A stretch of DNA of 64,000 nucleotides from CAYWMD01 sp964458575. GTDB taxonomy: Bacteria; Verrucomicrobiota; Verrucomicrobiia; Limisphaerales; JADLHS01. The notes under the pieces were generated by a model that did not search any database, was not told the origin of the DNA, and saw nothing but the letters and a program-made list of their open reading frames with translations. Below, one piece after another: positions 16,861 through 25,874 of the stretch. Numbering within the stretch: the stretch's first letter is position 1; each line of letters opens with the position of its first letter. Location of the stretch: contig CAYWMD010000032.1 of the NCBI GenBank assembly GCA_964458575.1, forward strand, positions 1 to 64,000. Direction: 5' to 3'. The translations under genes and the position numbers were made by a program.

Positions 16861-19008
16861 ATGGAAAGGCACGTGGTCATGAAAATGCAAACGTCTCCCT
16901 TCGTTCGCCCGCTTTCCCTGTTCTTTTTCGCACTCGTCCTGACGGGCGCATTTCCCACGGCGGCGCAAATCGCCATGCCGGTGGTCACGGTGCGCGCGCC
17001 CGATTCGTCCGCCGCCGAGACCGGCGACAAAGGCCGGTTCATTTTGCTTCGTGACGGACCGACCAACCTCGCGCTCAACGTCAATTGCATCCTCGGCGGC
17101 GCGGCATCCAACGGCGTGGATTACGTTGCCATCCCGAGCTTCATTCCCATCCCCGCCGGTGTGCGTGAAGTGCCAGTCCAGGTTACGCCCGTGGACGACT
17201 CGCTCGTCGAGGGGCCGGAGACCGTCGTGTTGCAACTTGCCTCCTCGCCTCTTCTCCCCCCGGTCAGTTATCTTATTGGCCCGTTAAGCAATGCCGTCGT
17301 GATCATCGCCGACAACGACGAATCGGCCACCAACCAGCCGCCGACCGTTCAGATCGTGTCACCGACCAATAGCGCAACGTTCGCAGCGCCCGCCAACGTC
17401 TGGTTCTGCGCTGATGCGCGCGATGCCGACGGTTATGTGGACTACGTGGAGTACTTCGCAAACAACATCCGCATCGGCGCCCGCACGAACTGCCTGCTCT
17501 GCGCTTCAATTCAGAATCCGTTTTGCTTCATGTGGACCAATGTCCCGCCCGGCGCTTACGCGTTGCGGGCCAAAGCCACGGACAATAAAGGCGCGATGAC
17601 CTGGTCCAGTCCGGTGGAAATTCACGTAAACCCTCCGCCGTTGCCGGTGGTGACCATCGTCGCGTCCGACCCGCAGGCCGCGGAAATTCCACCCGTCCCG
17701 CCGGGGCTGGAGATGCCGCAGAAAATTGATCCGGGAGTGTTCCTGGTTACGCGCACCGGCGGCACCAATCTGCCCATGACGGTTTATTACACCGTGAGCG
17801 GCACGGCCTCCAATGGCGTGGACTACGGAACATTGCCCGGCCAGGTCACCATCCTGGCGGGCGCGCATTCGGCCGCGATTGAAGTGATGCCGATTGACGA
17901 CTCGCTGGTTGAAGGCACGGAATCCGTCGTGGTCCGGCTGGCGCCCGTGGCGTGCATTGCCATTTATCCGCCGCCGCCGGAGTGCTATCAAGTCGGCTCG
18001 CCCAACGAAGCGGTTGTCTTCATCGCGGACAACGATTCACCGGCGAATCTCCCGCCGGATGCAAGAATCACCAAGCCGCTCGATGGGCAAACCTTCGTCG
18101 CGCCGACAAATGTCGCCATCCGCGTCGAAACCAAGGACCGCGATGGTTACGTGGATCATGTGGAGTTCTATGCCGGAACGAATTTGATCGGCGAACAAAC
18201 GCGTTACTACCTCACGCCGCCGCCACCGGGCCAGCTCGCCGTCTTTGAAATGACCTGGACCAATCCTCCTGTGGGCCGGCATGAGTTGCGGGTCAAAGCG
18301 CGCGACGACGACGGGGCGTCTGGCTGGTCACAGGTGGTGACGATCTGGGTCGCGAACACCAACCTCCCGCCGCCACCACCCATCGTCACGATTTCCGCGC
18401 CCGATCCCGTCGCGTCCGAGGGAACGAATTGCTACCAGATCATGATTTATCCACCGCCGAACAATCCTTGCGTCTCGAACACGGCGACGTTCGTAATTCG
18501 CCGCGCCGGGCCGACGAACAACGCGCTGACCGTCAACTACTGCATCAGCGGCACGGCCTCCAACGGTGTGGATTACCTGGAACTGCCGGGCGCTGTGACG
18601 ATTCCCGCCGGCCGGCGCGCGGCCGAATTCAAGGTCGTGCCCATTGATGACAACTTGCGCGAAGGAGTTGAAACGGTGGTGCTGAGATTGTGCGTGCCGC
18701 CAACGGCGACCGCAGCCATCCCGCCCTACGTCATCGGTTGTCCGGGTCGCGCCGCGGCGATCATCGTGGACAACGACGAACCGCGACCGGCAACCGGGCC
18801 GCTGCCGGACCGCTGCTTCCACGTCGTCAAACCGGGCGCCAACGGCTCGTGGTGGCGCATCGAGTGTTCCACCGACATGTTGCAATGGACGCCGATGGTT
18901 ACGATTCCCGTGATTGACGGCGCGATTGATTTCGTGGACCCGGACGCGGATGAATTGCCGAACCGCTTTTACCGCGCCGTGCCGGATTCACCACCGCCAT
19001 CGGAGTGA
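16861..19008 (+). CDS. Secreted Calx-beta/Ig-like repeat protein
   Basis: A 715-residue exported protein. After a signal peptide (LSLFFFALVLTGAFPTAAQ) it alternates three Calx-beta-type domains with two Ig-like domains. The Calx-beta signature is repeated as SNGVDYVAIP/SNGVDYGTLP/SNGVDYLELP, then IPAGxR, then (V/I)DDSLVEGxExVVxxL, then DND. The Ig-like units share ITKPLDGQTFVAPTNV/IVSPTNSATFAAPANV and DADGYVDYVEYF/DRDGYVDHVEFY. The C-terminus (IECSTDMLQWTPM...PNRFYRAVPD) is the sorting-type tail common in Verrucomicrobia. Calx-beta domains bind calcium and are usually adhesive; no enzyme is seen. ATG 16861 is taken; ATG 16879 would give a neater signal peptide. An intrinsic terminator follows. 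Confidence 0.8.
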   Translation: MERHVVMKMQTSPFVRPLSLFFFALVLTGAFPTAAQIAMPVVTVRAPDSSAAETGDKGRFILLRDGPTNLALNVNCILGGAASNGVDYVAIPSFIPIPAGVREVPVQVTPVDDSLVEGPETVVLQLASSPLLPPVSYLIGPLSNAVVIIADNDESATNQPPTVQIVSPTNSATFAAPANVWFCADARDADGYVDYVEYFANNIRIGARTNCLLCASIQNPFCFMWTNVPPGAYALRAKATDNKGAMTWSSPVEIHVNPPPLPVVTIVASDPQAAEIPPVPPGLEMPQKIDPGVFLVTRTGGTNLPMTVYYTVSGTASNGVDYGTLPGQVTILAGAHSAAIEVMPIDDSLVEGTESVVVRLAPVACIAIYPPPPECYQVGSPNEAVVFIADNDSPANLPPDARITKPLDGQTFVAPTNVAIRVETKDRDGYVDHVEFYAGTNLIGEQTRYYLTPPPPGQLAVFEMTWTNPPVGRHELRVKARDDDGASGWSQVVTIWVANTNLPPPPPIVTISAPDPVASEGTNCYQIMIYPPPNNPCVSNTATFVIRRAGPTNNALTVNYCISGTASNGVDYLELPGAVTIPAGRRAAEFKVVPIDDNLREGVETVVLRLCVPPTATAAIPPYVIGCPGRAAAIIVDNDEPRPATGPLPDRCFHVVKPGANGSWWRIECSTDMLQWTPMVTIPVIDGAIDFVDPDADELPNRFYRAVPDSPPPSE

Positions 19009-19031
19009 GGTGGGAACAGGAATCGAGGTGG

Positions 19032-19061
19032 GAAAGGCCGCCGCGCGCGGCCTTTCTTTTT
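19032..19061 (+). terminator. Intrinsic terminator
   Basis: A perfect 10-bp stem GAAAGGCCGC/GCGGCCTTTC with a 5-nt loop (19032-19056) followed by TTTTT. It ends the Calx-beta gene and lies between convergent genes; on the minus strand there is no comparable T-run after it. Confidence 0.9.
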
Positions 19062-19085
19062 AGTGACGTGCCTGTTCTCGGTTGC

Positions 19086-19847
<762 letters not shown>

Positions 19848-19953
19848 AGCGGGCGCAATGCTTGGGATGGGCGGGAGAAAGTCAATGGCAATGGCGCGCG
19901 GCACTCCGGGCGAGCGTGCCAAGAAATGACCACGGGAATTTCCAGCCGTCAGA

Positions 19954-20115
19954 CTCTCCCTCACCCTGACCCTCTCCCGCGGGGAGAGGGAACAGCCACC
20001 CTCTGTATCTCCCGTTGCCATTGACCGTCCGGCCAATCCAGTCGCCCGCTTCCTCGTGAGACAGAGCGCGATTCCCCCTCTCCCAGCGGGAGAGGGCCGG
20101 GGTGAGGGAGAGCGC
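19954..20115. repeat. Paired-hairpin element, family A, intergenic
   Basis: Left arm 19954-19993 reads CTCTCCCTCACCCTGACC then palindrome CTCTCCCGCGGGGAGAG. Right arm 20068-20115 has CTCTCCCAGCGGGAGAG then GGCCGGGGTGAGGGAGAG. This fills about half of the 341-bp gap (19848-20188) between the divergent terC and recF genes, so it lies where both promoters should be. Nothing else was recognised in that gap. Confidence 0.85.
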
Positions 20116-20188
20116 TTAGCCTGCTCCCTTATTGGCCAATTACTGACCTGCGGTCTGGAACGCGGGGCGCGTAAAAAAACTCGCCGCC

Positions 20189-21472
20189 ATGACTTTCCCA
20201 ATTCATTTTCTCCGCGTGCATCTGGCTCACTTGCGTCTCCGTGACTTCCGCAACTACGCGCGGTTGGACGTGGATTTCACGCCCGGATTCCATTTGCTGC
20301 TCGGCAACAACGCGCAGGGCAAGACCAACATCCTCGAAGCCATTTACCTCATGGCCACCTTGCGCTCCTTTCGCGGCGTCGGCAGCGCGCAAATGATCCG
20401 GCACGGCCAGAAAGGCTACTTCGTCGGCGGCAAGGTCGTGGGCGGAGCAATCCCCGCAGCTTTTCCCCCTCTCCCCGTCGGACGGGGAGAGGGCCGGGGT
20501 GAGGGGCAGTCCGGGTGTGCCGAAACAGAAAGCGCTCAAGTCACGAACCCCTCACCCCCGCCCTCTCACCGCTTGAGCGGAGAGCGGGAGCCGAAGGCAT
20601 CGCCAGACATTCTGACCAGCCACCACGAACGCGAAATAAAAATGTATTGGTCCGCCCGGGAACGAAATCTGGCGCTTGACGGCCGGCCCGTGAAGAAACT
20701 CTCCGAATACCTGGGCACGTTGCGCACGGTGATTTTCTGCACGGAAGACCTGCTCCTCGTCAAAGGCACGAGCCGCGTCCGACGCCGCTTCCTCGACTTG
20801 CTCCTTGCGCAAACCCAGCCCGGCTACCTGCCGTTGCTCCAGCGCTACATGGTTGCCGTCCGTTCGCGCAACGCCCTGCTGAAAAATCATTCCGCCGATG
20901 AAGCCACCCTGGACAGCTTCTCCCGCGAACTCGTGAAGCTCGGCGAGGAGATCATCCGCCATCGCCGCGAACTGGTGCCGAAGTTTTCGCCGCTGGCCCG
21001 GCTCGCGTATCGCCGCATTTCTCACGACGCTGAGGAGTTGCGTTTGGAATACCAGCCCAGCGTGAAACAAGATTTCGCCGTGGAACTCGCCCAATCCCGC
21101 GCGCGCGAACGGAGCTATCGCATGACCCTTGTCGGCCCGCACCGCGACGACCTGCAATTTCTGCTGAACGACAAATCCGCCGCGCAATTCGGCAGCGAAG
21201 GCCAGAAACGCACACTGGCCATCGCGCTGAAAATGGCGCAGGCCGAATACCTCACCGGCATCCACGGCAGCGCGCCGGTGCTCCTGATTGACGACGTGAT
21301 GGGCGAACTGGACGCCAAACGCCGCAGCGGGTTTCTCCCGTTGTTGGAACAAGCGCGCAAAACCAGCGGCCAGGTTTTCATGACCGCCACGGAGGAAAAC
21401 TGGCCGCGCGAACTGGGCCGCGATTTGCAGCGGTGGGAAGTGAAAGACGGAACGCTTCGAGTGCAGCCTTGA
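20189..21472 (+). CDS. recF: DNA replication and repair protein RecF
   Basis: An SMC-like ATPase that loads RecA at gaps together with RecO and RecR. The 427-residue protein shows the N-terminal FRNYARLDVDF strand, Walker A GNNAQGKT at 39-46, ABC signature region FGSEGQKRTLAIALK, Walker B LLIDDVMGELD, and the TATEE D-loop region. RecF is usually about 360 residues; the excess is an in-frame repeat element at residues about 92-134, between the GYFVGGKVVGG strand and the conserved REIKMYWSARERNLALDG segment. Start ATG 20189. No dnaA, dnaN or gyrB is adjacent, so this is not the classical dnaA-dnaN-recF arrangement. Confidence 0.95.
   Translation: MTFPIHFLRVHLAHLRLRDFRNYARLDVDFTPGFHLLLGNNAQGKTNILEAIYLMATLRSFRGVGSAQMIRHGQKGYFVGGKVVGGAIPAAFPPLPVGRGEGRGEGQSGCAETESAQVTNPSPPPSHRLSGEREPKASPDILTSHHEREIKMYWSARERNLALDGRPVKKLSEYLGTLRTVIFCTEDLLLVKGTSRVRRRFLDLLLAQTQPGYLPLLQRYMVAVRSRNALLKNHSADEATLDSFSRELVKLGEEIIRHRRELVPKFSPLARLAYRRISHDAEELRLEYQPSVKQDFAVELAQSRARERSYRMTLVGPHRDDLQFLLNDKSAAQFGSEGQKRTLAIALKMAQAEYLTGIHGSAPVLLIDDVMGELDAKRRSGFLPLLEQARKTSGQVFMTATEENWPRELGRDLQRWEVKDGTLRVQP
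20463..20590. repeat. Paired-hairpin element, family A, in frame inside recF
   Basis: Left arm 20463-20508 carries CTCTCCCCGTCGGACGGGGAGAG followed by GGCCGGGGTGAGGGG. Right arm 20546-20590 has CCCCTCACCCCCGCC followed by a hairpin built on CCGCTTGAGCGG. Orientation of the flanks is inverted, as in the other family members, although the palindrome cores of the two arms differ. Translated as FPPLPVGRGEGRGEGQS...NPSPPPSHRLSGEREP without a stop. Confidence 0.85.
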
Positions 21473-21479
21473 GCGGTGA

Positions 21480-21608
21480 AGCTCCAAGGACCAACATCCA
21501 AGCTCCAGAGAAACGCCAAACATCAAACCTCAAACCCCGTCGCAGAATTGCGCCTTGGCTATTGTGACTTGGAAGTTCTCTGAATGTTGGAGCTTGGTCC
21601 TTGGAGCT
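21480..21608. repeat. Degenerate inverted repeat after recF
   Basis: Arms 21480-21510 (AGCTCCAAGGACCAACATCC..) and 21577-21608 are approximate reverse complements built from AGCTCCAA/CCAACAT/CCAAGCT words. It occupies the gap between recF and the minus-strand remnant, reaching to within 2 bp of the remnant's stop codon. Same style as the elements at 7653 and 58658 but with other words. Confidence 0.7.
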
Positions 21609-21609
21609 T

Positions 21610-21951
21610 TTAATACGCCGGATATACCGCGCGATAATACCGCTGGCCGGCAGGTTGAACCGCGTCGCGCAACTCAAATATGCAGTTGGTGGGTGCGGTG
21701 AGGTTGGTCAGCTTCTGCCAGTTGGCCGGCGACATGGCGGGCGTTTGTTCGATGGTATAAGTGATTCCCGGCGTCCCGTCGAACCGCGCTACGAAATCGC
21801 CTACATCGAAGGATGAGGAAATCACGTTGGCAGGCAGAACCAACTCTGCTTTTGCCACATGCGCTGAAGTCTTTCCGCCCGCTGTCGTGAAATACCCTCC
21901 TGCATCCAATTGACTGCCCGATATTGCCAGCACCCACACCCATTTGTTCAT
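21610..21951 (-). pseudogene. Remnant of a delta-60-repeat secreted protein
   Basis: A 113-residue frame without signal peptide. Residues about 1-38 (WVLAISGSQLDAGGYFTTAGGK..HVAKAEL) match one delta-60-type repeat (ALAVSGSDLYAGGxFTxAGG in the family). The rest (FDGTPGITYTIEQTP...WQKLTNLTAPTN...GQRYYRAVYP) matches the C-terminal module found on many large verrucomicrobial surface proteins. Such proteins normally carry many repeats and an N-terminal signal; here only one repeat and the tail survive. I read it as the 3' end of a deleted gene; a short functional gene is less likely. Confidence 0.6.
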
Positions 21952-22057
21952 TCCCCGAACGCAGTTGGAACCAAATAACCTTTCATCTCAGACAAGGGTG
22001 CGTTCCGTTGTTATCATTTCCCTTTGCGCCCGCGCGCATTTCCGCTGACATTTCCTC

Positions 22058-23755
22058 GTGTCGTTATCCGATGTCATCCGAAAGAAGTTGAGCACGCTAC
22101 CGCACAAGCCCGGCGTGTATCTGATGAAGGACCGCTTTGGCACGGTCATCTACGTCGGCAAGGCGCGCGATTTGCGCAAGCGGGTCAGCCAGTATTTTCA
22201 TCCGTCCCGCCGCATGGGGTGGGACTTGAAATTCAACGCGCTCGTCGAGGCGATTCACGACTTCGACGTGCACGTGGTCAAAAGCGAACCAGAGTCGCTG
22301 TTGCTCGAAGGCAAACTCATCAAGGAATTCCAGCCGCGCTACAACGTGAGCTTCCGCGACGACAAACGTTTCCTGATGGTGAAGGTGAACCTGAACGATC
22401 CAATTCCAAACTTCGCCTTCGCCCGCCTCCGCAAGGATGACGGCGCGCGTTACTTCGGGCCTTTCGTGAATTCAAGCGCGGTGCGCAACACGCTGGCGCT
22501 CGTGCGCAAACAATTCAACCTGCGCGGTTGCCGCGTGTTCACGCCGGGCGAGGCGGATTACAAGCATTGCCTCTACGCCCATTTGAAATACTGCACCGCG
22601 CCGTGCATCGGCAACGTGACCCGCGAGCAATACGTCGAACAGGTCCGCGCCGCGTGTGACTTCCTTGATGGCCAATGCCGCGAGATGAAGGAGCAACTCG
22701 AACTGGAGATGCGCAAAGCCGCCGCGTCGCAGAATTACGAGAAAGCCGCCGACCTGCGCGATCTTATCAAGGACCTGGAGCGCACGACCAAACGGACGGA
22801 AAAATTCGCGCGCGTACCGTACACTTTGCCGTTGGCGATTGATCCGGAGGGCGATCTGGCGGAACTGGCCAACGTTCTCGGCCTGGTCTCGCCACCGCAA
22901 CGCATCGAGGGTTTCGACATCTCGAACATCAGCGGCACGTTTGCCGTGGCGTCGCTGGTGAGCTTCAAGCAGGGCCGGCCCGACCGCGCGAATTATCGTC
23001 GCTTTAAAATCAAAACCGTCGAGGGACAAGATGATTTTGCCAGCATGGCGGAAGTGGTGCGGCGGCGTTACACGAGGGTGTTAAATGAGTCTCGTGGCTG
23101 CGCGCGTGAGAGCACGGCGGATTCAGCCGTGGTCTTACGACCACAGCTACGGGACGTGGGTGGCGAGGCGATTCCGCAGGAGTTGCAGAAGCTGGTGGAC
23201 GAGACAAGCCGGCGGGTGAGACGAGGCGGAAAACCGAAAGCTGTAGCGGCGGTCTATGACCGCCGTGACGAAGATCGGCGCTCACAGAGCGCAGCTACAA
23301 ATCTGCCCGATCTCATCCTGATTGACGGCGGCAAGGGCCAGCTCAACGCCGCCTGCGCTGAACTGACGAAACTCGGCCTGGAAAAAATTCCCGTTATCGG
23401 TCTCGCAAAGGAGTTCGAGGAAATTTACCGTCCCGGCGAAAGCGCGCCGTTGCGACTTGGACTCGACCATCCCGCGGTGAAACTCCTGCAACGCGTCCGC
23501 GATGAATGTCATCGCGTTGCCAATTCCTACAATGCGCAACTTCGCATCAAGCGCATTTCCGAGAGCATTCTCGATGACTTTCCGGGCATTGGCGAACAGC
23601 GCAAGGCGGTCTTGTTGAAAAAGTTTGGTTCGGTTCAGCGATTGCGCACTGCGACGCTTGAGCAGATCGCCGCTGTGCCCGGTTTCGGTGGCAAAGCGGC
23701 GGCAGAGTTGAAGGCGTTTCTGGAAGCGCGGTCGGTTTGCCCGGGGAGTTCCTAA
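22058..23755 (+). CDS. uvrC: UvrABC excinuclease subunit C
   Basis: Makes the two incisions in nucleotide excision repair. The 565-residue protein has the GIY-YIG domain (KPGVYLM...IYVGKARDLRKRVSQYF, about 17-47), the UVR UvrB-binding motif (NYEKAADLRDLIKDLE), the RNase H-like nuclease domain (EGFDISNISG, VEGQDDFASMAEVVRRRY, LPDLILIDGGKGQL) and a C-terminal (HhH)2 domain (IGEQRKAVLLKKFGSVQRLRTAT). GTG 22058 gives MSLSDVIRKK. Between VVRRRY and LPDLILIDGG the family has about 10 residues; here there are about 77, containing two in-frame repeat elements. With recG, mfd and recF it is the fourth repair gene in 17 kb carrying such insertions. Confidence 0.96.
   Translation: MSLSDVIRKKLSTLPHKPGVYLMKDRFGTVIYVGKARDLRKRVSQYFHPSRRMGWDLKFNALVEAIHDFDVHVVKSEPESLLLEGKLIKEFQPRYNVSFRDDKRFLMVKVNLNDPIPNFAFARLRKDDGARYFGPFVNSSAVRNTLALVRKQFNLRGCRVFTPGEADYKHCLYAHLKYCTAPCIGNVTREQYVEQVRAACDFLDGQCREMKEQLELEMRKAAASQNYEKAADLRDLIKDLERTTKRTEKFARVPYTLPLAIDPEGDLAELANVLGLVSPPQRIEGFDISNISGTFAVASLVSFKQGRPDRANYRRFKIKTVEGQDDFASMAEVVRRRYTRVLNESRGCARESTADSAVVLRPQLRDVGGEAIPQELQKLVDETSRRVRRGGKPKAVAAVYDRRDEDRRSQSAATNLPDLILIDGGKGQLNAACAELTKLGLEKIPVIGLAKEFEEIYRPGESAPLRLGLDHPAVKLLQRVRDECHRVANSYNAQLRIKRISESILDDFPGIGEQRKAVLLKKFGSVQRLRTATLEQIAAVPGFGGKAAAELKAFLEARSVCPGSS
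23092..23151. repeat. Imperfect inverted repeat in frame inside uvrC (first)
   Basis: Left arm 23092-23118 (GGCTGCGCGCGTGAGAGCAC core) and right arm 23125-23151, which contains the palindrome GTGGTCTTACGACCAC followed by AGCTACGG, are imperfect reverse complements. Encodes SRGCARESTADSAVVLRPQLRD. The left arm is related to the recG element at 7072, the right arm to the element at 23242. Confidence 0.65.
23242..23299. repeat. Paired-hairpin element in frame inside uvrC (second)
   Basis: Left arm 23242-23265 is TGTAGC followed by palindrome GGCGGTCTATGACCGCC. Right arm 23276-23299 is a GGCGCTCACAGAGCGC-type palindrome followed by GCTACA. The outer TGTAGC/GCTACA flanks are exact complements while each palindrome has its own sequence. 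Translated in frame as AVAAVYDRRDEDRRSQSAAT, just before the LPDLILIDGG strand. Confidence 0.75.
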
Positions 23756-23855
23756 CCACGACATACACGAAACACACGAAAGGCATTTACAGCAGAGCGA
23801 CTTGATTTCGTCAATGCGGGTCAGGCTTTCGTGTCATTTCGTGTGTTTCGTGGTT
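23754..23855. repeat. Degenerate inverted repeat abutting the uvrC stop
   Basis: Arms 23754-23783 (AACCACGACATACACGAAAC..) and 23826-23855 are approximate reverse complements built from ACACGAAA/CCACGAA words. The left arm shares its first two bases with the uvrC stop codon, so the element sits exactly at the end of the gene and may act in mRNA 3'-end formation or stability. Confidence 0.7.
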
Positions 23856-23921
23856 CCAAAGAATTTTCGCGGAGAAATTCATGTTCATTCACGTCGCTTC
23901 GTGGTTTAAGCTCGAAAGCAC

Positions 23922-24329
23922 ATGAACATTCAAGTGGCTGTCCTGTGCGACGCGGCGACCGACGACAACGGCAAACTCAACCTCCTGGGCGCGTTCGATA
24001 CGATTTACGCACGCGAACTGCCGGCCATCCATCCGCAATGCGCCGTGGCGTTGCGCGTCACCTTCCTGAGCGGCGACGAGGGCAAGCGCCAGTTGAAACT
24101 CAACTTTGTGGATGCCGACGGCCACGCCATCATGCCGCCGATCGAAATTCCGGTGGAAGTCACTTTGCCCGAGGACATCCACTTCGGTACGCGCAATTTC
24201 ATCATCAACATTCAGCAATTGAAGTTCGACGAGCCGGGTCTTTACTCGGTGGACATCGCGCTGGATGAACAATCACAGTCGAGCATTCCGCTGCTGGTCA
24301 AACACGTTCCGCCGGCGCAGCCGGCCTGA
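23922..24329 (+). CDS. Conserved hypothetical protein, all-beta
   Basis: A 135-residue soluble protein with no signal peptide. The pattern MNIQVAVLCDAATDDNGKLNLLGAFDTIYA..LPA at the start and a series of amphipathic strands ending LYSVDIALDEQSQSSIPLLVKHV suggest a beta-sandwich. Proteins of this type (start resembling A-x-L-C-D-x-x-x-x-x-G-K-L-N-L-L-G-x-F-D) occur widely in bacteria and are annotated only as uncharacterised. Start ATG 23922. It lies 166 bp after uvrC, separated by a repeat. Confidence 0.7.
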   Translation: MNIQVAVLCDAATDDNGKLNLLGAFDTIYARELPAIHPQCAVALRVTFLSGDEGKRQLKLNFVDADGHAIMPPIEIPVEVTLPEDIHFGTRNFIINIQQLKFDEPGLYSVDIALDEQSQSSIPLLVKHVPPAQPA

Positions 24330-24404
24330 AAGTTCCTGGCCCAAAGGCGCCAAGCTCAAGAAAAGTTACCCGCTGACATGGCCAGCCGCCTCCGAGGAAT
24401 TTCC

Positions 24405-24434
24405 CTTGAGCTTTGAGCTTTGAACTTTGAGCTT
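24405..24434. repeat. Tandem GAGCTTT repeat in the 5' leader of the TauE gene
   Basis: CTTGAGCTTTGAGCTTTGAA continues to 24434: three to four units of (TT)GAGCTTT. A short complementary stretch CCAAGCTCAAG lies about 50 bp upstream. The array ends 6 bp before the ATG of the permease, occupying the place of the ribosome binding site. Confidence 0.6.
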
Positions 24435-24440
24435 ATTCCC

Positions 24441-25178
24441 ATGGCCGACACTTTTCTCCTGGCGCTGTTTATCTTCGTCGCGGCGCTGCTTTACTCGTCG
24501 GTCGGTCACGCCGGTGCTTCCGGCTACCTCGCCGCGATGGCGCTGTTCGGCCTGGCGCCGGAAGTGATGAAACCCACCGCGCTGGTGCTCAATCTCATCG
24601 TGGCCACCGTGGGCACGATCCGGTATGCACGCGCGGGGCACTTCGCGTGGAACGTGTTTTGGCCGTTCGCGATTTTGTCCGTGCCGCTGGCGTTCGTGGG
24701 CGGATGGATGAAGCTGCCGGTCCCGACTTACAAAATCATTCTGGGGGTCGTGCTGCTGTTCGCCGCGTGGCGGCTGGCGTTTAAACAATCCACCCACGCG
24801 CCAGCGGAACAGAAACCGATCCCGCTGCCACCCGCATTATTGATCGGCGCGGCAATTGGTCTGCTCTCCGGTCTGACCGGCGTGGGCGGCGGGATTTTTC
24901 TTAGCCCGTTGTTGCTGTTTCTGGGCTGGGCGGACACACGCAAGACGGCCGGCGTCTCCGTCGTGTTCATCCTCGTCAATTCCGCCTCGGGCTTGTTGGG
25001 ACACCTGGCGAGCGTGAAGAACGTGCCGCACGAAATTGTCTGGTGGGCGCCGGCCGCCCTGATTGGCGGGCTGATCGGCTCGGAACTCGGCAGCCGCCGC
25101 CTCGCGCCGATGACGATGCGCCGAATGCTGGCAGTGGTGCTGGTGGTGGCGGGAGTGAAGATGCTGCTGACCAGATAG
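24441..25178 (+). CDS. TauE/SafE family (sulfite exporter-like) permease
   Basis: A 245-residue inner-membrane protein with about eight hydrophobic helices and the two inverted family repeats: LYSSVGHAGASGYLAAMALFG in the first half and GLLSGLTGVGGGIFLSPLL in the second, the latter with the signature GxxSGxxGxGGG. Family members export sulfite, sulfoacetate or other organosulfur anions; the substrate cannot be read here. The frame is open upstream from 24420 only through a repeat, so ATG 24441 (MADTFLLALF) is chosen. No sulfur-metabolism genes are adjacent, although a sulfatase lies 2.4 kb away on the other strand. Confidence 0.88.
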   Translation: MADTFLLALFIFVAALLYSSVGHAGASGYLAAMALFGLAPEVMKPTALVLNLIVATVGTIRYARAGHFAWNVFWPFAILSVPLAFVGGWMKLPVPTYKIILGVVLLFAAWRLAFKQSTHAPAEQKPIPLPPALLIGAAIGLLSGLTGVGGGIFLSPLLLFLGWADTRKTAGVSVVFILVNSASGLLGHLASVKNVPHEIVWWAPAALIGGLIGSELGSRRLAPMTMRRMLAVVLVVAGVKMLLTR

Positions 25179-25224
25179 AGCTTTTGCTGCTCCTTCAATC
25201 TTCCCGCCCAGGTAGCGGCTCTCT

Positions 25225-25866
25225 TCAATTGTTGTTTTGATTCATGTGCCACTCCGGCCTTCGGGCGACTGAATTGAACTCATCTCTGAACGCGCACAAG
25301 GAAACAAGCCCACCAAAGGGGTTTCCTCGTTTTTCGTGCCAATCCGTCGCAAAAAAGGCGGCCCACGCATCTGCCCAAATGCCACCGCCACCGGCTCTTC
25401 GACTCCGCCCCATACCCAAATGAAACAGGTGCATGAATTGGTCGCGGGTAAATGAAAAATGAAACTGGTTTGCGTTCATATCCCCGGCGATTGACGATGC
25501 ACCCAACAATTTGGCCCGTTTTTCCCATAGGGCGATGTAGTTTTCAAATTCTTCGCAAGGCATACCGTATCGAATTCGAGCGCCGTCAATTTGGACAAGA
25601 TTCTTCCAAGGTTCGGGAAACGGAGTTAAGGGGTTCTTAAAGTGGAGAGACCCAACAAGCTCAATACGATTTAACCGCCCAGAATCAAACTCCAGGATCA
25701 GATCTGTTGTCTTGATCTGTTTATCGATGCCTTTCCGCGCGACCGGAGATGGATTGTCGACCGCAGAAGCAACGAGCATCTTTTCAACGTCCTCAAGCTT
25801 CTGGCCAAAGTGTATCTGTTCGCCGTCGTGAAGAATGAATTGAGAGATTGGCAGGTCGAGCCGCAT
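25225..25866 (-). CDS. Hypothetical protein
   Basis: About 213 residues, soluble, no signal peptide, with lower GC than its neighbours. Visible features are an acidic N-terminal half (ILHDGEQIHFGQKLEDVEKML, LILEFDSGRLNRIELVG) of beta-strand character and an aromatic, Gly-rich C-terminal half. The two IHFGQKLEDVEKML- and IRYGMPCEEFENYI-like segments suggest an internal duplication, each followed by strands. The start is uncertain: ATG 25866 leaves 8 bp to the nagB stop, ATG 25893 would overlap it. Function unknown; probably co-transcribed with nagB. Confidence 0.6.
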   Translation of the reverse strand: MRLDLPISQFILHDGEQIHFGQKLEDVEKMLVASAVDNPSPVARKGIDKQIKTTDLILEFDSGRLNRIELVGSLHFKNPLTPFPEPWKNLVQIDGARIRYGMPCEEFENYIALWEKRAKLLGASSIAGDMNANQFHFSFTRDQFMHLFHLGMGRSRRAGGGGIWADAWAAFFATDWHEKRGNPFGGLVSLCAFRDEFNSVARRPEWHMNQNNN

Positions 25867-25874
25867 GATGGACC

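Noticed and set aside
19848..20201. Extended N-terminus of TerC
   Set aside because: It would be encoded by a repeat element and overlap the recF start; TerC homology starts at 19847.
20189..21472. recF as a marker of the replication origin
   Set aside because: No dnaA, dnaN, gyrB or DnaA-box cluster is present, so there is no support for an origin here.
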